This document shows, one piece after another, positions 38,786 to 48,538 of a DNA stretch of 58,359 nt. Made by a program: the position numbers and the translations under genes. This DNA comes from Candidatus Eiseniibacteriota bacterium. GTDB lineage: Bacteria > Eisenbacteria > RBG-16-71-46 > CAIMUX01. The notes under the pieces are model-generated. The model had not been told where the DNA came from and made no database searches. It worked only from the letters and a program-made list of their open reading frames with translations. Each line of letters begins with the position of its first letter. The first letter of the stretch is position 1. Location of the stretch: positions 1 through 58,359 of the forward strand of contig CAIMUX010000067.1 of assembly GCA_903844735.1 (NCBI GenBank), read 5' to 3'.

Positions 38786-40639
38786 ATGGACGACCACGAA
38801 CAGGACACGCCCGACAACCACCCGACGCCTCCGGGCGCCACGACCTCGCACCCGGGCGACTTAGTCCTCATTGAGGGCTTCGGCGAGCCGACTCGCCCCG
38901 TCGGTGCGGATACGGCGACCGCAGCGCAGGCCCGCCGGATCGCCATGACGTTCTCGCACGCCGCGAAGGCGTGCCGACTCTACCCACCGGAGAACCGACT
39001 GCGCCTTCGGTTCACGGATGAGTTCTTCCAGGCCCTGGAGGACGCCTTGCTCTCCGCGCCCGCGGTCAACTTCCTCGTCGGTAAGGCGCACATCGAGTTC
39101 GGCGGAGAGATTGTCTTCGAGCAGGAAAACCGAGAGGAGATGGTGCCGGGGCGGCTCTACTGGGATGGTTTGCGTCACCTCTCCTTCCACGCCGGTATCT
39201 CGCCGGACGAACTGCACGAGTTCCTGGAGATCCTCGTCCTCGCGGAGATCAAGCGCGACTCCGGGGACGAGGACCTCGCGACGCTGCTTTGGTCCCGCCA
39301 CTTCCCGCACATCCGCCACCTCGCCATCGATGAACTTGTGGCGAGGGAGGAGATGTTCGACCCCTTCGAGATCCCCGACGAGTTCACGGGTGCGGCGATC
39401 GCGGAGACAGTCGTCGAGACGACCGGGGCATCGAGACCGGCCCCGGGTAGAGCCGCTGCGGAGACCGCCCTCGACGAAGTATGGAACGGGCCGGACGATA
39501 GCGACGAGGCGGCACTGTTCGAAATATCTCCCGAGGCCCTGCAGGCTCTCCGCGGCGAGTTGGAGCCGCCTGCGGATCCCCGCGCTCAGCGGGCCGACTT
39601 CCTGCGCATTGTGCGTGAGACCTTGTCCCTAGAGATGGATGAACCCGCGCTGGTCGACCTCGTGGAGATTGTCCGCTCGGCTTTCGTGGCCCTCCTGCGC
39701 CAGGAGGAATTCGCTTCCACGACCGAGTTGACGGGGATGCTGCGCGATCTGCGGGACCGAACCCCGGCGCCGCCACCGGGCGTGTGCCGGTCCCTCGATC
39801 GGGCGCTGGCCCTGGAGTTGGAGGAGTCCGCGCTGCAGGCGTGGGTCCGTTCCCTCGACGAGGCGAAGAGCAGAGCCCTCGATAGCCTGCCGGGGCTGAT
39901 GCAGACGCTTGCCCCCGCCGCCATCTCGACACTTTGTGAGGTTCTCGGTCGCCTGGAGACCGCCCGGGCCCGGCGGCGCCTGATCGATCTGCTGGCCGCC
40001 AAGGGCCGGGACCACGTAACCCTATTCGCTCCCTACATGCAGGACCGCCGATGGTACTTGGTGCGCAACGTGGCGTTGATCCTCGGGGAGATCGGAAACC
40101 CGGAATCGATCGAGCTCCTACGGCTGGCCGCGCACCACGTGGACGTCCGCGTGCGCAAGCAGGTCCTGACGGCCGTGTCCCGGTCCGGCGGATCGGCGGC
40201 CATGCTCTTTCTCTCTAATGCCCTTGCAGATCATGATCCCGGACTTCGCCTGTGGGCGGCCCGAGCACTCGCGGCGAGTGGTCCGCGTGCGTTGCCTCGT
40301 CTCGCGACGGTCCTGGAGTCCAAGGAGTTCGAGCGCAGAGATCTCTCGGAGCGCGCCGCGTTCTATGAAGCCTATGCCTATGCCGGGCGCACGGAGGCGG
40401 TCGCCTATCTGCACAAACTCATCGAGCAGAAGTCGCTGCTCAAGCCTCGCCACCCGGACCCGGTGCGCGCCTGCCTCTGCCGGGCCCTCGGGGTTGCCGG
40501 TGGTGCGGAAGCCAGGGCCGCCTTGGAGAAGCTGCGGGGGGACCGATCGGCACCCGTGCGGGAAGCCGCCCGAGCCGCCCTTAGTATGCCGGCACCGGGG
40601 CCGCTCGCGTCCTTCGGTGGATCAGAGGAGGCCCGATGA
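38786..40639 (+). CDS. HEAT-repeat protein with N-terminal domain shared with the next gene
   Basis: 617 residues. The start ATG 38786 has GATGAGG upstream. After a disordered N-terminus (residues 1-45), residues about 50-190 form a domain with FSHAAKACRLYPPENRLRLR, HIEFGGEIVFEQENREEM and LSFHAGISPDELHEFLEIL. The C-terminal third (about 390-610) is built of HEAT-type helical repeats (RRWYLVRNVALILGEIGNPE, DVRVRKQVLTAVSRSGGSAA, LRLWAARALAASGPRALPRL). The gene overlaps the HD-GYP gene by ATGA. The HEAT part is likely a protein-binding scaffold for the HD-GYP partner; the exact role is unknown. Confidence 0.85.
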   Translation: MDDHEQDTPDNHPTPPGATTSHPGDLVLIEGFGEPTRPVGADTATAAQARRIAMTFSHAAKACRLYPPENRLRLRFTDEFFQALEDALLSAPAVNFLVGKAHIEFGGEIVFEQENREEMVPGRLYWDGLRHLSFHAGISPDELHEFLEILVLAEIKRDSGDEDLATLLWSRHFPHIRHLAIDELVAREEMFDPFEIPDEFTGAAIAETVVETTGASRPAPGRAAAETALDEVWNGPDDSDEAALFEISPEALQALRGELEPPADPRAQRADFLRIVRETLSLEMDEPALVDLVEIVRSAFVALLRQEEFASTTELTGMLRDLRDRTPAPPPGVCRSLDRALALELEESALQAWVRSLDEAKSRALDSLPGLMQTLAPAAISTLCEVLGRLETARARRRLIDLLAAKGRDHVTLFAPYMQDRRWYLVRNVALILGEIGNPESIELLRLAAHHVDVRVRKQVLTAVSRSGGSAAMLFLSNALADHDPGLRLWAARALAASGPRALPRLATVLESKEFERRDLSERAAFYEAYAYAGRTEAVAYLHKLIEQKSLLKPRHPDPVRACLCRALGVAGGAEARAALEKLRGDRSAPVREAARAALSMPAPGPLASFGGSEEAR

Positions 40640-42276
40640 GCGAGCCACTGCGCGTCACGCTGCCCGCACCGGAAGACGACGAGCTGCAGGCGATCGGGCG
40701 GGAGATTGCGCGCACCTTCCTGCTGGCACTGCGGACCTTTCGAAGCCACGGCGCCCAAAACCAGGTCGCGGTGGCGGCCGTGAAGGGCCTGGCGCGGGCC
40801 CTCAACCAGGGGGTGCTCCGCAACGGCGGGAGCGAACTGCGGGTGGTCGAGGATTTCATCTACTTCGGCTCGCAGCGCCTGCGTCTGCCCCGATCGGACG
40901 AACGCATGGTCGGGATCGTCGTTCAGGAGCTGACCCGCCGCGGAATCGGGTCGATCTCGCTGTCGATCGCCACGACCGAGGCACAGGTCACGGCCCTCCT
41001 GGAGTCGCTGGGGCGCCACCACGAGGGGGGCGAGGACTGCTTTCACAGATTGTACGCCGAGACCCGTCCTGCCGGCTCACCGTTCATGCTGGCCCAACCG
41101 AAAGGGCTGGGCGCGGGCGGTCCGCGGGATCAGGATGCGGCGGCCGTCGTCATGTTTCCCGAGGGCGGCGTCGGCGTGGGGCCGGGAGACGCGGATGAGG
41201 AAACGCCAATGGGCAAAGCCGGGGCGGGGGGGAACGACCAGGACCAGGCGAAGCGCGGCCCGCGGCTCCCCTTCAGAACTACCGGCATGGAGATGGAAGA
41301 CGGCTTCGGGGCGCCCGCAGCTCACGGGTTGCGGGATCGCTGTCGAAGCGCGTTCTTCACGGCCCTCGCCGTGCACCGGGCCTACTACCGCGGCGCGCAG
41401 CAGGGAGAGCCGCTTCCCCTCCGCCACGCCAAGCGCACCGTGCAATCGCTGGTGGAGGTGGTGCTCGAAGGCGAGTCCGCGATTCTGGGGCTGACCACGC
41501 TCAAGGCCCACGACAATTTCGCTTTCTTCCACTCGGTCAATGTATGTGTCCTTTCGGTGGGACTGGGCAAACGGCTGGGACTCGACCGAGCTCAACTGGT
41601 CGACCTCGGGATCGCCGCGCTCCTCCACGATCTCGGAAAGGCCGTGGTGCCGGCCGGGATTTTCGGAAAGGGGGACGCCCTCACGCCCGAGGAGTCCGCC
41701 CAGATCCAGCGCCACCCGCACCTGGGAGTGAGGGAGCTGCTCCGGCTCGGCGGGCTGAGCCAACAGCTTTACCCCGCGATGGTGGGTTGCTTCGAACACC
41801 ACATGAACTGCGACGGCATGGGGCAGGGATATCCCAAGCTCGCGGAGCCGTATCGTCCCCACCTCTTCGGGCGCATCGTCGCCATCGCCGACTGCTTCGA
41901 TGCCCTCAGCGCCAAACGCGTCTACCGGAAGCGCGCTCAGTCGCACGACGAAACGCTGGCCTACCTGCTCTCGCTGGCCGGAACCAAGTTCGATTCCGTG
42001 CTGGTGAGACTTTTCGTCAACCTGGTCGGGGTCTACCCGGTGGGCTCGGTGGTGCGGCTGCGGAGCGGCCGGGTAGGTGTCGTGGTTTCGTCGCCGCAGG
42101 CGCCTGGACAGTGTCGCCGGCCTCTGGTGCGGCTCCTGGATCCGTGCACGCACGAGCCGTTGCCGGAACAGGTCGACCTGTCGCGGGAGGAGGGGAATGC
42201 CGCGGAACGTGAGGCGATTACGGCGATCCTCGACGCGGAGCAGGAGAGGATCGATCTGAAGCGGGTGTTTCTCTGA
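40636..42276 (+). CDS. HD-GYP domain protein (c-di-GMP phosphodiesterase type)
   Basis: 546 residues. The N-terminal domain (about 20-135) resembles that of the upstream protein (FLLALRTFRSHGAQNQVAVA, VEDFIYFGSQRLRL, RRGIGSISLSIATTEAQVTA LL region). A Gly-rich linker follows at 150-215. The catalytic domain has LLHDLGKAVVPAGIF (HD about residue 331) and CFEHHMNCDGMGQGYPKL, the HHxxxDGxGYP motif with two extra residues before GYP. RIVAIADCFDALSAKRVYRK follows. HD-GYP proteins hydrolyse c-di-GMP; key residues are present. The start overlaps the HEAT gene stop, so the two are coupled, and a sigma-28-type promoter precedes the operon. Confidence 0.9.
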   Translation: MSEPLRVTLPAPEDDELQAIGREIARTFLLALRTFRSHGAQNQVAVAAVKGLARALNQGVLRNGGSELRVVEDFIYFGSQRLRLPRSDERMVGIVVQELTRRGIGSISLSIATTEAQVTALLESLGRHHEGGEDCFHRLYAETRPAGSPFMLAQPKGLGAGGPRDQDAAAVVMFPEGGVGVGPGDADEETPMGKAGAGGNDQDQAKRGPRLPFRTTGMEMEDGFGAPAAHGLRDRCRSAFFTALAVHRAYYRGAQQGEPLPLRHAKRTVQSLVEVVLEGESAILGLTTLKAHDNFAFFHSVNVCVLSVGLGKRLGLDRAQLVDLGIAALLHDLGKAVVPAGIFGKGDALTPEESAQIQRHPHLGVRELLRLGGLSQQLYPAMVGCFEHHMNCDGMGQGYPKLAEPYRPHLFGRIVAIADCFDALSAKRVYRKRAQSHDETLAYLLSLAGTKFDSVLVRLFVNLVGVYPVGSVVRLRSGRVGVVVSSPQAPGQCRRPLVRLLDPCTHEPLPEQVDLSREEGNAAEREAITAILDAEQERIDLKRVFL

Positions 42277-42451
42277 ATCATGGTCCAAAGTCCTCTGATC
42301 CATCCAGCACGGGACTGGCAGCATAGGGTATGATACGGTCTTTGCCGCTCAGGGAATGGCCTCGGTGGCCGCTATTCTGTGGCCGGGCCGCAGACCCGAT
42401 CCACCGCGCACGGCCGGGCAAGGCAGGGGCAGAGCAGGGCAGGGGCGCACC

Positions 42452-43078
42452 ATGAAGTACGATCTCGCCATCTTCGACTTCGACGGCACGCTGGCCGACT
42501 CCCTCCCCTTCTTTGTCAGCGTTGTGAATACCCTGGCCCAGAAACACGACTTTCAGCCGATCGACCTCCGCGAGATCGAGAAGTTTCGCGCGTACGACGC
42601 GATGAAGATGCTGCATCACGTCGGTCTCCCGTTGTGGAAGATGCCTCTGGTCGGCCGAAGCTATCAGGCGCTCATGGCGAAAAGCGTGGCGAGTGTTCCG
42701 CTCTTCCCCGGGGTGGACGAGCTCCTGCGCGGTCTGGCAACGAACGGAATCACGATAGCCCTGGTGACTTCCAACTCCGACAGCATAGTCCGCCAGGTTC
42801 TGGGCGAAGAGAACACTGCCCTCATCGCCCACTTTCATTGCGGTGTGTCGATGTTCGGCAAGCGCCACAAGCTGCACGAAGTCCTGCGCAAGGCCCACTG
42901 CCACCGCAGTCGGGCCATCTACATCGGAGATGAGGCGAGAGACCTCGAGGCGGCCAGAAGCGAACACATCGCCTTCGGGGCTGTCTCGTGGGGCTTCAAC
43001 AGCGTGGAGTCACTCATGGCCCTCTCTCCGCAGGAGGTGTTCACCCGCGTGGAGGACATCGTCGCCCGGCTGGCTTGA
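42452..43078 (+). CDS. HAD-superfamily hydrolase (phosphoglycolate-phosphatase-like)
   Basis: 208 residues. Motif I is IFDFDGTLADSLPFF (nucleophile Asp and Asp+2), motif II is IALVTSNSDSIV, Lys motif III lies in FGKRHKLHEVL, and motif IV is AIYIGDEARDLEAAR. The helical cap between residues 20 and 85 is of the small C1 type seen in Gph-like phosphatases. ATG 42452 is preceded by AGGGG. It stands alone, 175 bp after the HD-GYP gene. The substrate cannot be inferred. Confidence 0.88.
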   Translation: MKYDLAIFDFDGTLADSLPFFVSVVNTLAQKHDFQPIDLREIEKFRAYDAMKMLHHVGLPLWKMPLVGRSYQALMAKSVASVPLFPGVDELLRGLATNGITIALVTSNSDSIVRQVLGEENTALIAHFHCGVSMFGKRHKLHEVLRKAHCHRSRAIYIGDEARDLEAARSEHIAFGAVSWGFNSVESLMALSPQEVFTRVEDIVARLA

Positions 43079-43237
43079 AGCCACGTGTTCCCGTAGGATC
43101 CGGCTCTCCTCCTGCAGATACTCGATCACGTCCTGACAACTGGACAGGAGGGGGAACTGCGCCTACAGTTCCCGTCGGACTATCAAGGGCCGGGTGGAAG
43201 GCCCCGCGTGGAGCAGCCCGGCTAGAGGAGGTTGGAC

Positions 43238-45370
43238 ATGGCCCGGTCGCATACCATCGTTCTGATCGCTATCGCGGTGCTCGCGGCGTCGTGTACACAT
43301 GATCGGAACCCCATCACGGTCCTTCCTCCCGGCTCGGCGACCCTCGCGTCGGCCACCGTGGGACCGGATGGAGGCGACCTCCGGTCGGACGGGTTCGTGC
43401 TCTCCGTACCGCCGGGGGCGTTCGGGGCCGCGGCGGACTTGAAGCTCTACGCCGACACCGGGGCGGACTCGGTCGCGTGCACTCCGGTCTCGTCCCGATA
43501 CCGTCTGGAGGGGCTGCCCGTGGACTTCGCCGCGCCCCTGGCGGTTCGCCTGCGTCGCACCGCAGACCCGGCGGATGGTGCGTTGATCGTGCTGGGCGTC
43601 GATGCCTTTTCTCCGAGTCAGGGGCAGAAGCTCACGGCCTGGAGCGTCGTCGATGCCGCCGATTCCTCCGGCTGGATCCAGGGCCGAATCGAGACCGGCG
43701 TGCCGCCCGGTGGGAAGCGCGGATCCCTCGATCGCCCGATCGCCGCGGTCCGCCTCCTGGCCTCGCGCATCGACCGGGAGCACACGACCCCCGCAGGGCA
43801 CTTCCGCCTTTGGACCCCTCTGACCACCCTCACGGCCGAGCAACTGGCGGGTCTCGGCGCCAATCTCGAGGAAGCCTATGACAGGCACCAGCAACTGGGT
43901 TTCCGCTACGAGGCCCGCACGAGGTGGCCCGTGTCGGTCTCCGTGGTGAACCTCGCCCCCACGGTCGACGGATACTACTCGGCCTCCATCCTGGGAGTGA
44001 ACTACGGCACCCTCGAATTCAACGCCCTACGGATGGACAACGTCGCCGAGATGCGTGTCACCGCGGCACACGAATTCCTCCACATGGTGCAGGGCCTCTA
44101 CGACCCGCGATCGGGCTGGGACCAGGCGAGCGGCGGCGGACCGCAGTACTGGCTGGACGAGGCTACCTCGGTCTGGTGCGAGTCCGGCTTTCACGCCGAT
44201 CCCGGGTATTGCTCCAGCGTGCGACAGAACAACGAGCTGACTCCCCTGGGCGGCCTGACGGCCGGACTGCGCGTGGGCGACGCTTTCCACGGCTACGGAC
44301 TGTCCTCCATGATCCGCTTCCTCACGCAGCGCGGAGACTCCGCCTTCGTCTCCCAGGCCTACCGGGCCATCCAGGGCGGCGTGAATCCGGTCGAGGCCGT
44401 GCGCGGAAACCTGCGCACCCCCAGGAAGAGCTGGTGGTGGGAGTACCTGCACGACTTGGTGCGTGGGCGGGTCTATCGCGACGTCACGCCCGGGATCGTC
44501 GAACGAGAGAGGGCGGGCATGTTCCGCATCACTTCTGCCGACGACACTCTGCACACCTTCCAAGCCCAGCTTCCAGACCTCTCAGGGATGATCTACCTGG
44601 TGCGCCTGGACGACCCCCAGATCGACAGCTCCTCGATCCTCGATGTGCACATCACCGGCGGGGAGTGTTCCATTTCCGCCTTCAGCATGCCGGACGCCAG
44701 CGCTTTGGTCCCGCTGGGACAGGCGGCTGACAGCCTCAGGGTCACGGGGCTGCGGCAACTCACCGAGCAGGGTTCCAAGCTGATCATCCTGGTCTCCAAC
44801 CGCCGCGACAGTTCAGCAGGCTACACCGGTACGTCCCCGGTCACCCTCAAACTGCGGGTCGTTCGGGGGATCGACCTGAGCCGTTTCCATTTCGGCTGGT
44901 TGACCCTGACCTACCACGCATTCTGGGGGGGAGACGGCAGGAACCCGTGGGACGTCCCCAGGCAGGACTTGAACTTCTTTAGCGTGCCTCCGGGCCGGTT
45001 CGTGGGTTCAACCTACTCAGTGGCCTGGGACTCCACCGAGACCGGCACCGGGACGCGTTACAAGGGGCACTTTCGGGTCGTGCTCAACCCGGCAACCCTG
45101 CAGGTGCAGTCGTGGTCCGCCGAAAGCCGATGGATCTTCTCCGGGCCGGGCTCAGAGAACGTCTACATCTGCGAGGGAGGCGCCCTGAACCTGACCCGCC
45201 AGAGTTCGACGGAGCTGGCCTGGGAACTCTCGGGCGCGGCCACGTGCGCGCCGCTCACGAAAGTCTACGTCCGGCAGACCTCCGAAGGCCGCGTGGCGTC
45301 GGATCTGCTCCGGCACGAGTGCAATGCTCAGAGCAGCTTCGAGCTGAAGCTCATGGACCCCAACCGCTGA
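43238..45370 (+). CDS. secreted lipoprotein with ZU5-like domain and zincin motif
   Basis: 710 residues. MARSHTIVLIAIAVLAASCT is a lipoprotein signal (lipobox LAASC). ATG 43238 has GGAGG 8 nt upstream. Residues about 35-130 look ZU5-like (GPDGGDLRSDGFVLSVPPGA). Residues near 270-300 carry TAAHEFLHMVQGLYDPRSG, an HExxH zinc site (HEFLH, about 278-282), followed by YWLDEATSVWCESGF with acidic residues that could be the third ligand. The remaining C-terminal half is beta-rich. It is likely a cell-surface metallopeptidase of an undefined family. The HEFLH set is intact; substrate and regulation are unknown. Confidence 0.75.
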   Translation: MARSHTIVLIAIAVLAASCTHDRNPITVLPPGSATLASATVGPDGGDLRSDGFVLSVPPGAFGAAADLKLYADTGADSVACTPVSSRYRLEGLPVDFAAPLAVRLRRTADPADGALIVLGVDAFSPSQGQKLTAWSVVDAADSSGWIQGRIETGVPPGGKRGSLDRPIAAVRLLASRIDREHTTPAGHFRLWTPLTTLTAEQLAGLGANLEEAYDRHQQLGFRYEARTRWPVSVSVVNLAPTVDGYYSASILGVNYGTLEFNALRMDNVAEMRVTAAHEFLHMVQGLYDPRSGWDQASGGGPQYWLDEATSVWCESGFHADPGYCSSVRQNNELTPLGGLTAGLRVGDAFHGYGLSSMIRFLTQRGDSAFVSQAYRAIQGGVNPVEAVRGNLRTPRKSWWWEYLHDLVRGRVYRDVTPGIVERERAGMFRITSADDTLHTFQAQLPDLSGMIYLVRLDDPQIDSSSILDVHITGGECSISAFSMPDASALVPLGQAADSLRVTGLRQLTEQGSKLIILVSNRRDSSAGYTGTSPVTLKLRVVRGIDLSRFHFGWLTLTYHAFWGGDGRNPWDVPRQDLNFFSVPPGRFVGSTYSVAWDSTETGTGTRYKGHFRVVLNPATLQVQSWSAESRWIFSGPGSENVYICEGGALNLTRQSSTELAWELSGAATCAPLTKVYVRQTSEGRVASDLLRHECNAQSSFELKLMDPNR

Positions 45371-45436
45371 CGCGACGGAAAGAAGGCAGCCCCCGAATCA
45401 GTGCCTTGACCCGGCCCGGACTAGCGTCGTTCCGTA

Positions 45437-45767
45437 TCACCGAACCAAGACCACGCGATTCGTCAGGCTCTGATCACCGAAACTCAGACGATAGAAGTAG
45501 ACCCTCATCGCGGCCCGCCCCGCCCGCGGCAGAGCGAAATTGATCGTCACGGAGCCGTCCAAAGGTTGGGTCTCCCCTGACCGAGCACGACGCGCGTGGG
45601 GAGGGTCTCGATCTCCCTCACCGCCGTGATGCACGGCCCGTTGATCACGACCGGCACTTCGCGACAGGAGATGCAGCCGAGCGTGTCCCGGACGCACGGA
45701 CCGGCGCCATCAGGGGCTTCGACTTGACATTCCGAGGGTTCGGGACCGGCAACCGGAATCCGGAGTC
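45437..45767 (-). pseudogene. frameshifted C-terminal fragment of a secreted protein
   Basis: One frame reads GCISCREVPVVINGPCITAV and on to VVLGQGRPN, then another reads LDGSVTINFALPRAGRAAMR and VYFYRLSFGDQSLTNRVVLV before a stop at 45437. Adding one C in AACCTTTGG (about 45566-45574) would join them as GRPNPLDGSVTINF, the RPNPF-type start of a FlgD-like C-terminal sorting domain. There is no start codon upstream; the fragment begins where msrB ends. It is therefore both truncated and frameshifted, unless the missing base is a sequencing error. Confidence 0.65.
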
Positions 45768-46364
45768 TCAGTTCCCGATCCCGGCTGAATCCCGCTCTTC
45801 CCCCTTGAACCCGAGCGCCGCCGAGTTTATGCAATAACGTTGCCCCGTGGGGGCCGGGCCGTCGTCGAACACATGGCCGAGATGCGCGCCGCAGCGGCGG
45901 CAAAGGACTTCGGTCCGTTCCATCCCGTGAGAACGATCTGGGCGGAAAGTGACATTCAGACTGTCGACCGGCGCGTAGAAGCTCGGCCAGCCACACCCCG
46001 AGTCGAACTTGGTGCTGGAGGTGAAGAGATCGGCCCCGCACCCAGCGCAGGTGTAGCGCCCATCGGCGTGGTGGTTCCAGTACGCCCCGGTGAAGGCAGC
46101 ATCAGTCCCCGCCTTACGCATCACCTGGTACTGCTCGGGCGTGAGTCGCTCCCTCCACTCGGCGTCTGTCAGAACCGCCGCCGGAAGCTCGACGACACTT
46201 CCGGTTTCGACCGAGTACACCCGCACCGACGGTCCGGACTCCCTGCGATCCTTTGCCTCTTCTGGGACCGGCATGCGCACAACTCCTTCGCTCGCCTGCT
46301 TGGACGCGTTTCCGCACCCGAGGACGATGCCCACCATGGCAATCAACACCGCCAGCCTGCTCAT
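45768..46364 (-). CDS. msrB: peptide methionine-R-sulfoxide reductase, lipoprotein form
   Basis: 198 residues. [20 protein letters not shown] is a lipoprotein signal (lipobox VLGC), so the enzyme is envelope-anchored. ATG 46364 follows AAGGAGA. The MsrB domain (about 60-190) has CAGCGADLF and [16 protein letters not shown], the two CxxC zinc-binding motifs, and [11 protein letters not shown] with the catalytic cysteine. It repairs methionine-R-sulfoxide outside the cytoplasm. The catalytic residue is Cys, not Sec. Its stop is followed directly by the frameshifted fragment of another gene. Confidence 0.95.
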   Translation of the reverse strand: MSRLAVLIAMVGIVLGCGNASKQASEGVVRMPVPEEAKDRRESGPSVRVYSVETGSVVELPAAVLTDAEWRERLTPEQYQVMRKAGTDAAFTGAYWNHHADGRYTCAGCGADLFTSSTKFDSGCGWPSFYAPVDSLNVTFRPDRSHGMERTEVLCRRCGAHLGHVFDDGPAPTGQRYCINSAALGFKGEERDSAGIGN

Positions 46365-46552
46365 GGGGTCTCCTTTTCGACGACCCTCATTGGATGCGCC
46401 GCACCCACCTCCGGTTGACGTGCCGGCCACACCGACCGGATACTGTGGCGTCGATCTCGTCGGCCCGACGTTCAAGAAGACTCGGCCGGCCAAGCTCTTC
46501 CACGATCGGCCTTGACGCACCGGGCGCGCGACGCCCGCCAGGGAGGTTCCCG

Positions 46553-47518
46553 ATGGAATACGCCGGCCTCGGCCGCACCGGCCTCAAAGTCAGCCGCCTC
46601 TGCCTCGGAACGATGAACTTCGGACCCCTGGCGAATGAAGCAGAAAGCTTCGCCGTGATGGACCGGGCACTGGAAGATGGGATCAACTTCTTCGACACCG
46701 CCGATGTCTATGGCGGGAGCGCGGGGAAGGGGGCCACCGAGGAGATCATCGGTCGCTGGCTGGCCCAGGGCGGCGAACGGCGCGAGCGGGTCGCTCTCGC
46801 CACCAAGGTCTTTGGGCGGATGGGCAACCGGCCCAACGAGGGGCGTCTCTCCGCCTACCACATCCGCCGTGCCTGTGAGGAAAGCCTGCGCCGTCTGCGG
46901 ACCGACCACCTCGACCTGTATCAGATGCACCATGTTGACCGCGACACGCCCTGGGAGGAGATCTGGCAGGCGATGGAGATTCTCGTCCGGCACGGGAAGG
47001 TGCTCTACTGCGGCAGCAGCAACTTCGCGGCCTGGCACATCGCCTGTGCCCAGAACACCGCCGACAAGCGCCACTTCCTCGGCCTCGTCTCCGAGCAATC
47101 GCTCTACAACCTGACCGAGCGGCGGATCGAGTTGGAAGTACTGCCCGCCTGCCGGGCCCTGGGCTTGGGGTTCCTTCCGTGGAGTCCACTGGCCGGCGGG
47201 ATTCTTGGCGGTCGAGGCGGAGCGACGGGCCGCCGGACGAACGACATGGCGAAACAGCGCATCGAGATACACCAGGCGGCGCTTGCAGCCTATGAGGCAT
47301 TCTGCAGCGAAGTGAGTGAGTCACCGGCGACTGTGTCGCTCGCGTGGCTCTTGGCCCAGCCCGGTGTGACTTCAGTGGTCATCGGGCCACGCACCATCTC
47401 GCAGCTCACGGACTGCTATGCCGCACTGGAGATGGAACTCACCGAGCAGACGCTTCTGCGACTCGACGAGATTTGGCCCGGCCCCGGCAACGCCGCGCCG
47501 GAGGCGTACGCCTGGTGA
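46553..47518 (+). CDS. aldo/keto reductase
   Basis: 321 residues. The family pattern is clear: [20 protein letters not shown], the catalytic Asp and Tyr in [13 protein letters not shown], Lys in VALATKVFG, His in [17 protein letters not shown], and NADP-binding segments [12 protein letters not shown] and [11 protein letters not shown] near the C-terminus. ATG 46553 has GGGAGG upstream. It lies divergent to msrB. The AKR subfamily resembles YajO/Tas-like enzymes; the natural substrate is unknown. Confidence 0.93.
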   Translation: MEYAGLGRTGLKVSRLCLGTMNFGPLANEAESFAVMDRALEDGINFFDTADVYGGSAGKGATEEIIGRWLAQGGERRERVALATKVFGRMGNRPNEGRLSAYHIRRACEESLRRLRTDHLDLYQMHHVDRDTPWEEIWQAMEILVRHGKVLYCGSSNFAAWHIACAQNTADKRHFLGLVSEQSLYNLTERRIELEVLPACRALGLGFLPWSPLAGGILGGRGGATGRRTNDMAKQRIEIHQAALAAYEAFCSEVSESPATVSLAWLLAQPGVTSVVIGPRTISQLTDCYAALEMELTEQTLLRLDEIWPGPGNAAPEAYAW

Positions 47519-47558
47519 GGTGGTCGACAGGCAGCGCTGCGCCACAGGAGGCAGCATC

Positions 47559-48374
47559 GTGTGCCGCATGATCGCCGCCGTGGGCCGGTTCGAGCCGGCG
47601 GCCCTTCGCCGGGCGCTTCTGAGGATGGCCGCCAACGACAACCCGGCCCACGATCACGAATACAGATCGCGCGGTGCGTCGTTCCGTCACACCGACGGCT
47701 GGGGCATGGCCTGGACGCAGGACGGTCGGTTACGCACGGTTCGGCGAACAATTTCGGTGCTGCTGGACGACTGGGTGGAGCGCATCGATCCGCTCCAGAC
47801 CAACATCCTGCTTCTTCACGCCCGGAAGGCCTCGCAACCTGGGAGCATCAGCACCAAGAACACGCACCCATTTCCCGCCACCTTCCTCGGCCGTGACTGG
47901 GCCTTTTGCCACAATGGTGCACTGGACAATCTCAACGGGTTGCGCACGGCGCCGGGGATGGCCCCAGCGGGAGGAACCGACTCGGAGAGCTTGTTCCATC
48001 ACTTTCTGGGGGAGTTGGCAGCGCGCGAGGAGTTGGTGGCGCAAGCCCGCGCAGACAGAACGGTCAACGTGGACACGGTGGGGGCCGCTGCCATCTCGCC
48101 ATCGCAGTTCGAGCGGACGACACCCGAGGCCTCGCTCGCGGCAACGATCGCCGTGCCGAAGGATTTCACGGCCTTACACTGTCTCGTGGCTACCACCGAT
48201 CGGGTACTGGCGGCAGCCTGTCGGCACCCGGCGAGGAGTCAGCCTGGATATCACGCACTGTGGATCGGTGAGGGACCCGGCTTGCGGGCCGTCTCTTCCG
48301 AGCCGGTGGACGGTCTCGGGTGCGCCTGGACGAGGCTTGCCGAGCCGGGGGTCGTGGCCTTGGAGATGGTCTAA
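47559..48374 (+). CDS. class II glutamine amidotransferase
   Basis: 271 residues. It starts at GTG 47559 with AGGAGG 7 nt upstream, giving M-C-R after processing; Cys2 would be the N-terminal nucleophile of the Ntn family. The domain continues with SRGASFRHTDGWGMAW, ILLLHARKAS, NTHPF and FCHNGALDNL, all typical of GATase_6/YafJ-type proteins. It lacks a synthase domain, so it belongs to the stand-alone hydrolase type. It follows the aldo/keto reductase by 40 bp and may share its transcript. Confidence 0.9.
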   Translation: MCRMIAAVGRFEPAALRRALLRMAANDNPAHDHEYRSRGASFRHTDGWGMAWTQDGRLRTVRRTISVLLDDWVERIDPLQTNILLLHARKASQPGSISTKNTHPFPATFLGRDWAFCHNGALDNLNGLRTAPGMAPAGGTDSESLFHHFLGELAAREELVAQARADRTVNVDTVGAAAISPSQFERTTPEASLAATIAVPKDFTALHCLVATTDRVLAAACRHPARSQPGYHALWIGEGPGLRAVSSEPVDGLGCAWTRLAEPGVVALEMV

Positions 48375-48538
48375 CGGTGGTGGTGGCTTCCATCTCAGCG
48401 ACTCCGGCTCCCTTCGTCTGCGACCGGCCCTTCCTCTTCTTGCTGCGCCGAAGCGCCACCGGTGCGTTGTTGTTCATGGGGACGGCTATCCATGCCCGCA
48501 CCCGACAGCGGGTTCCCTTGAGCCTGAACTCCGGCCTC

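Noticed and set aside
45768-46364. MsrB as a second selenoprotein
   Set aside because: The catalytic position reads RYCINSAAL with a Cys codon.
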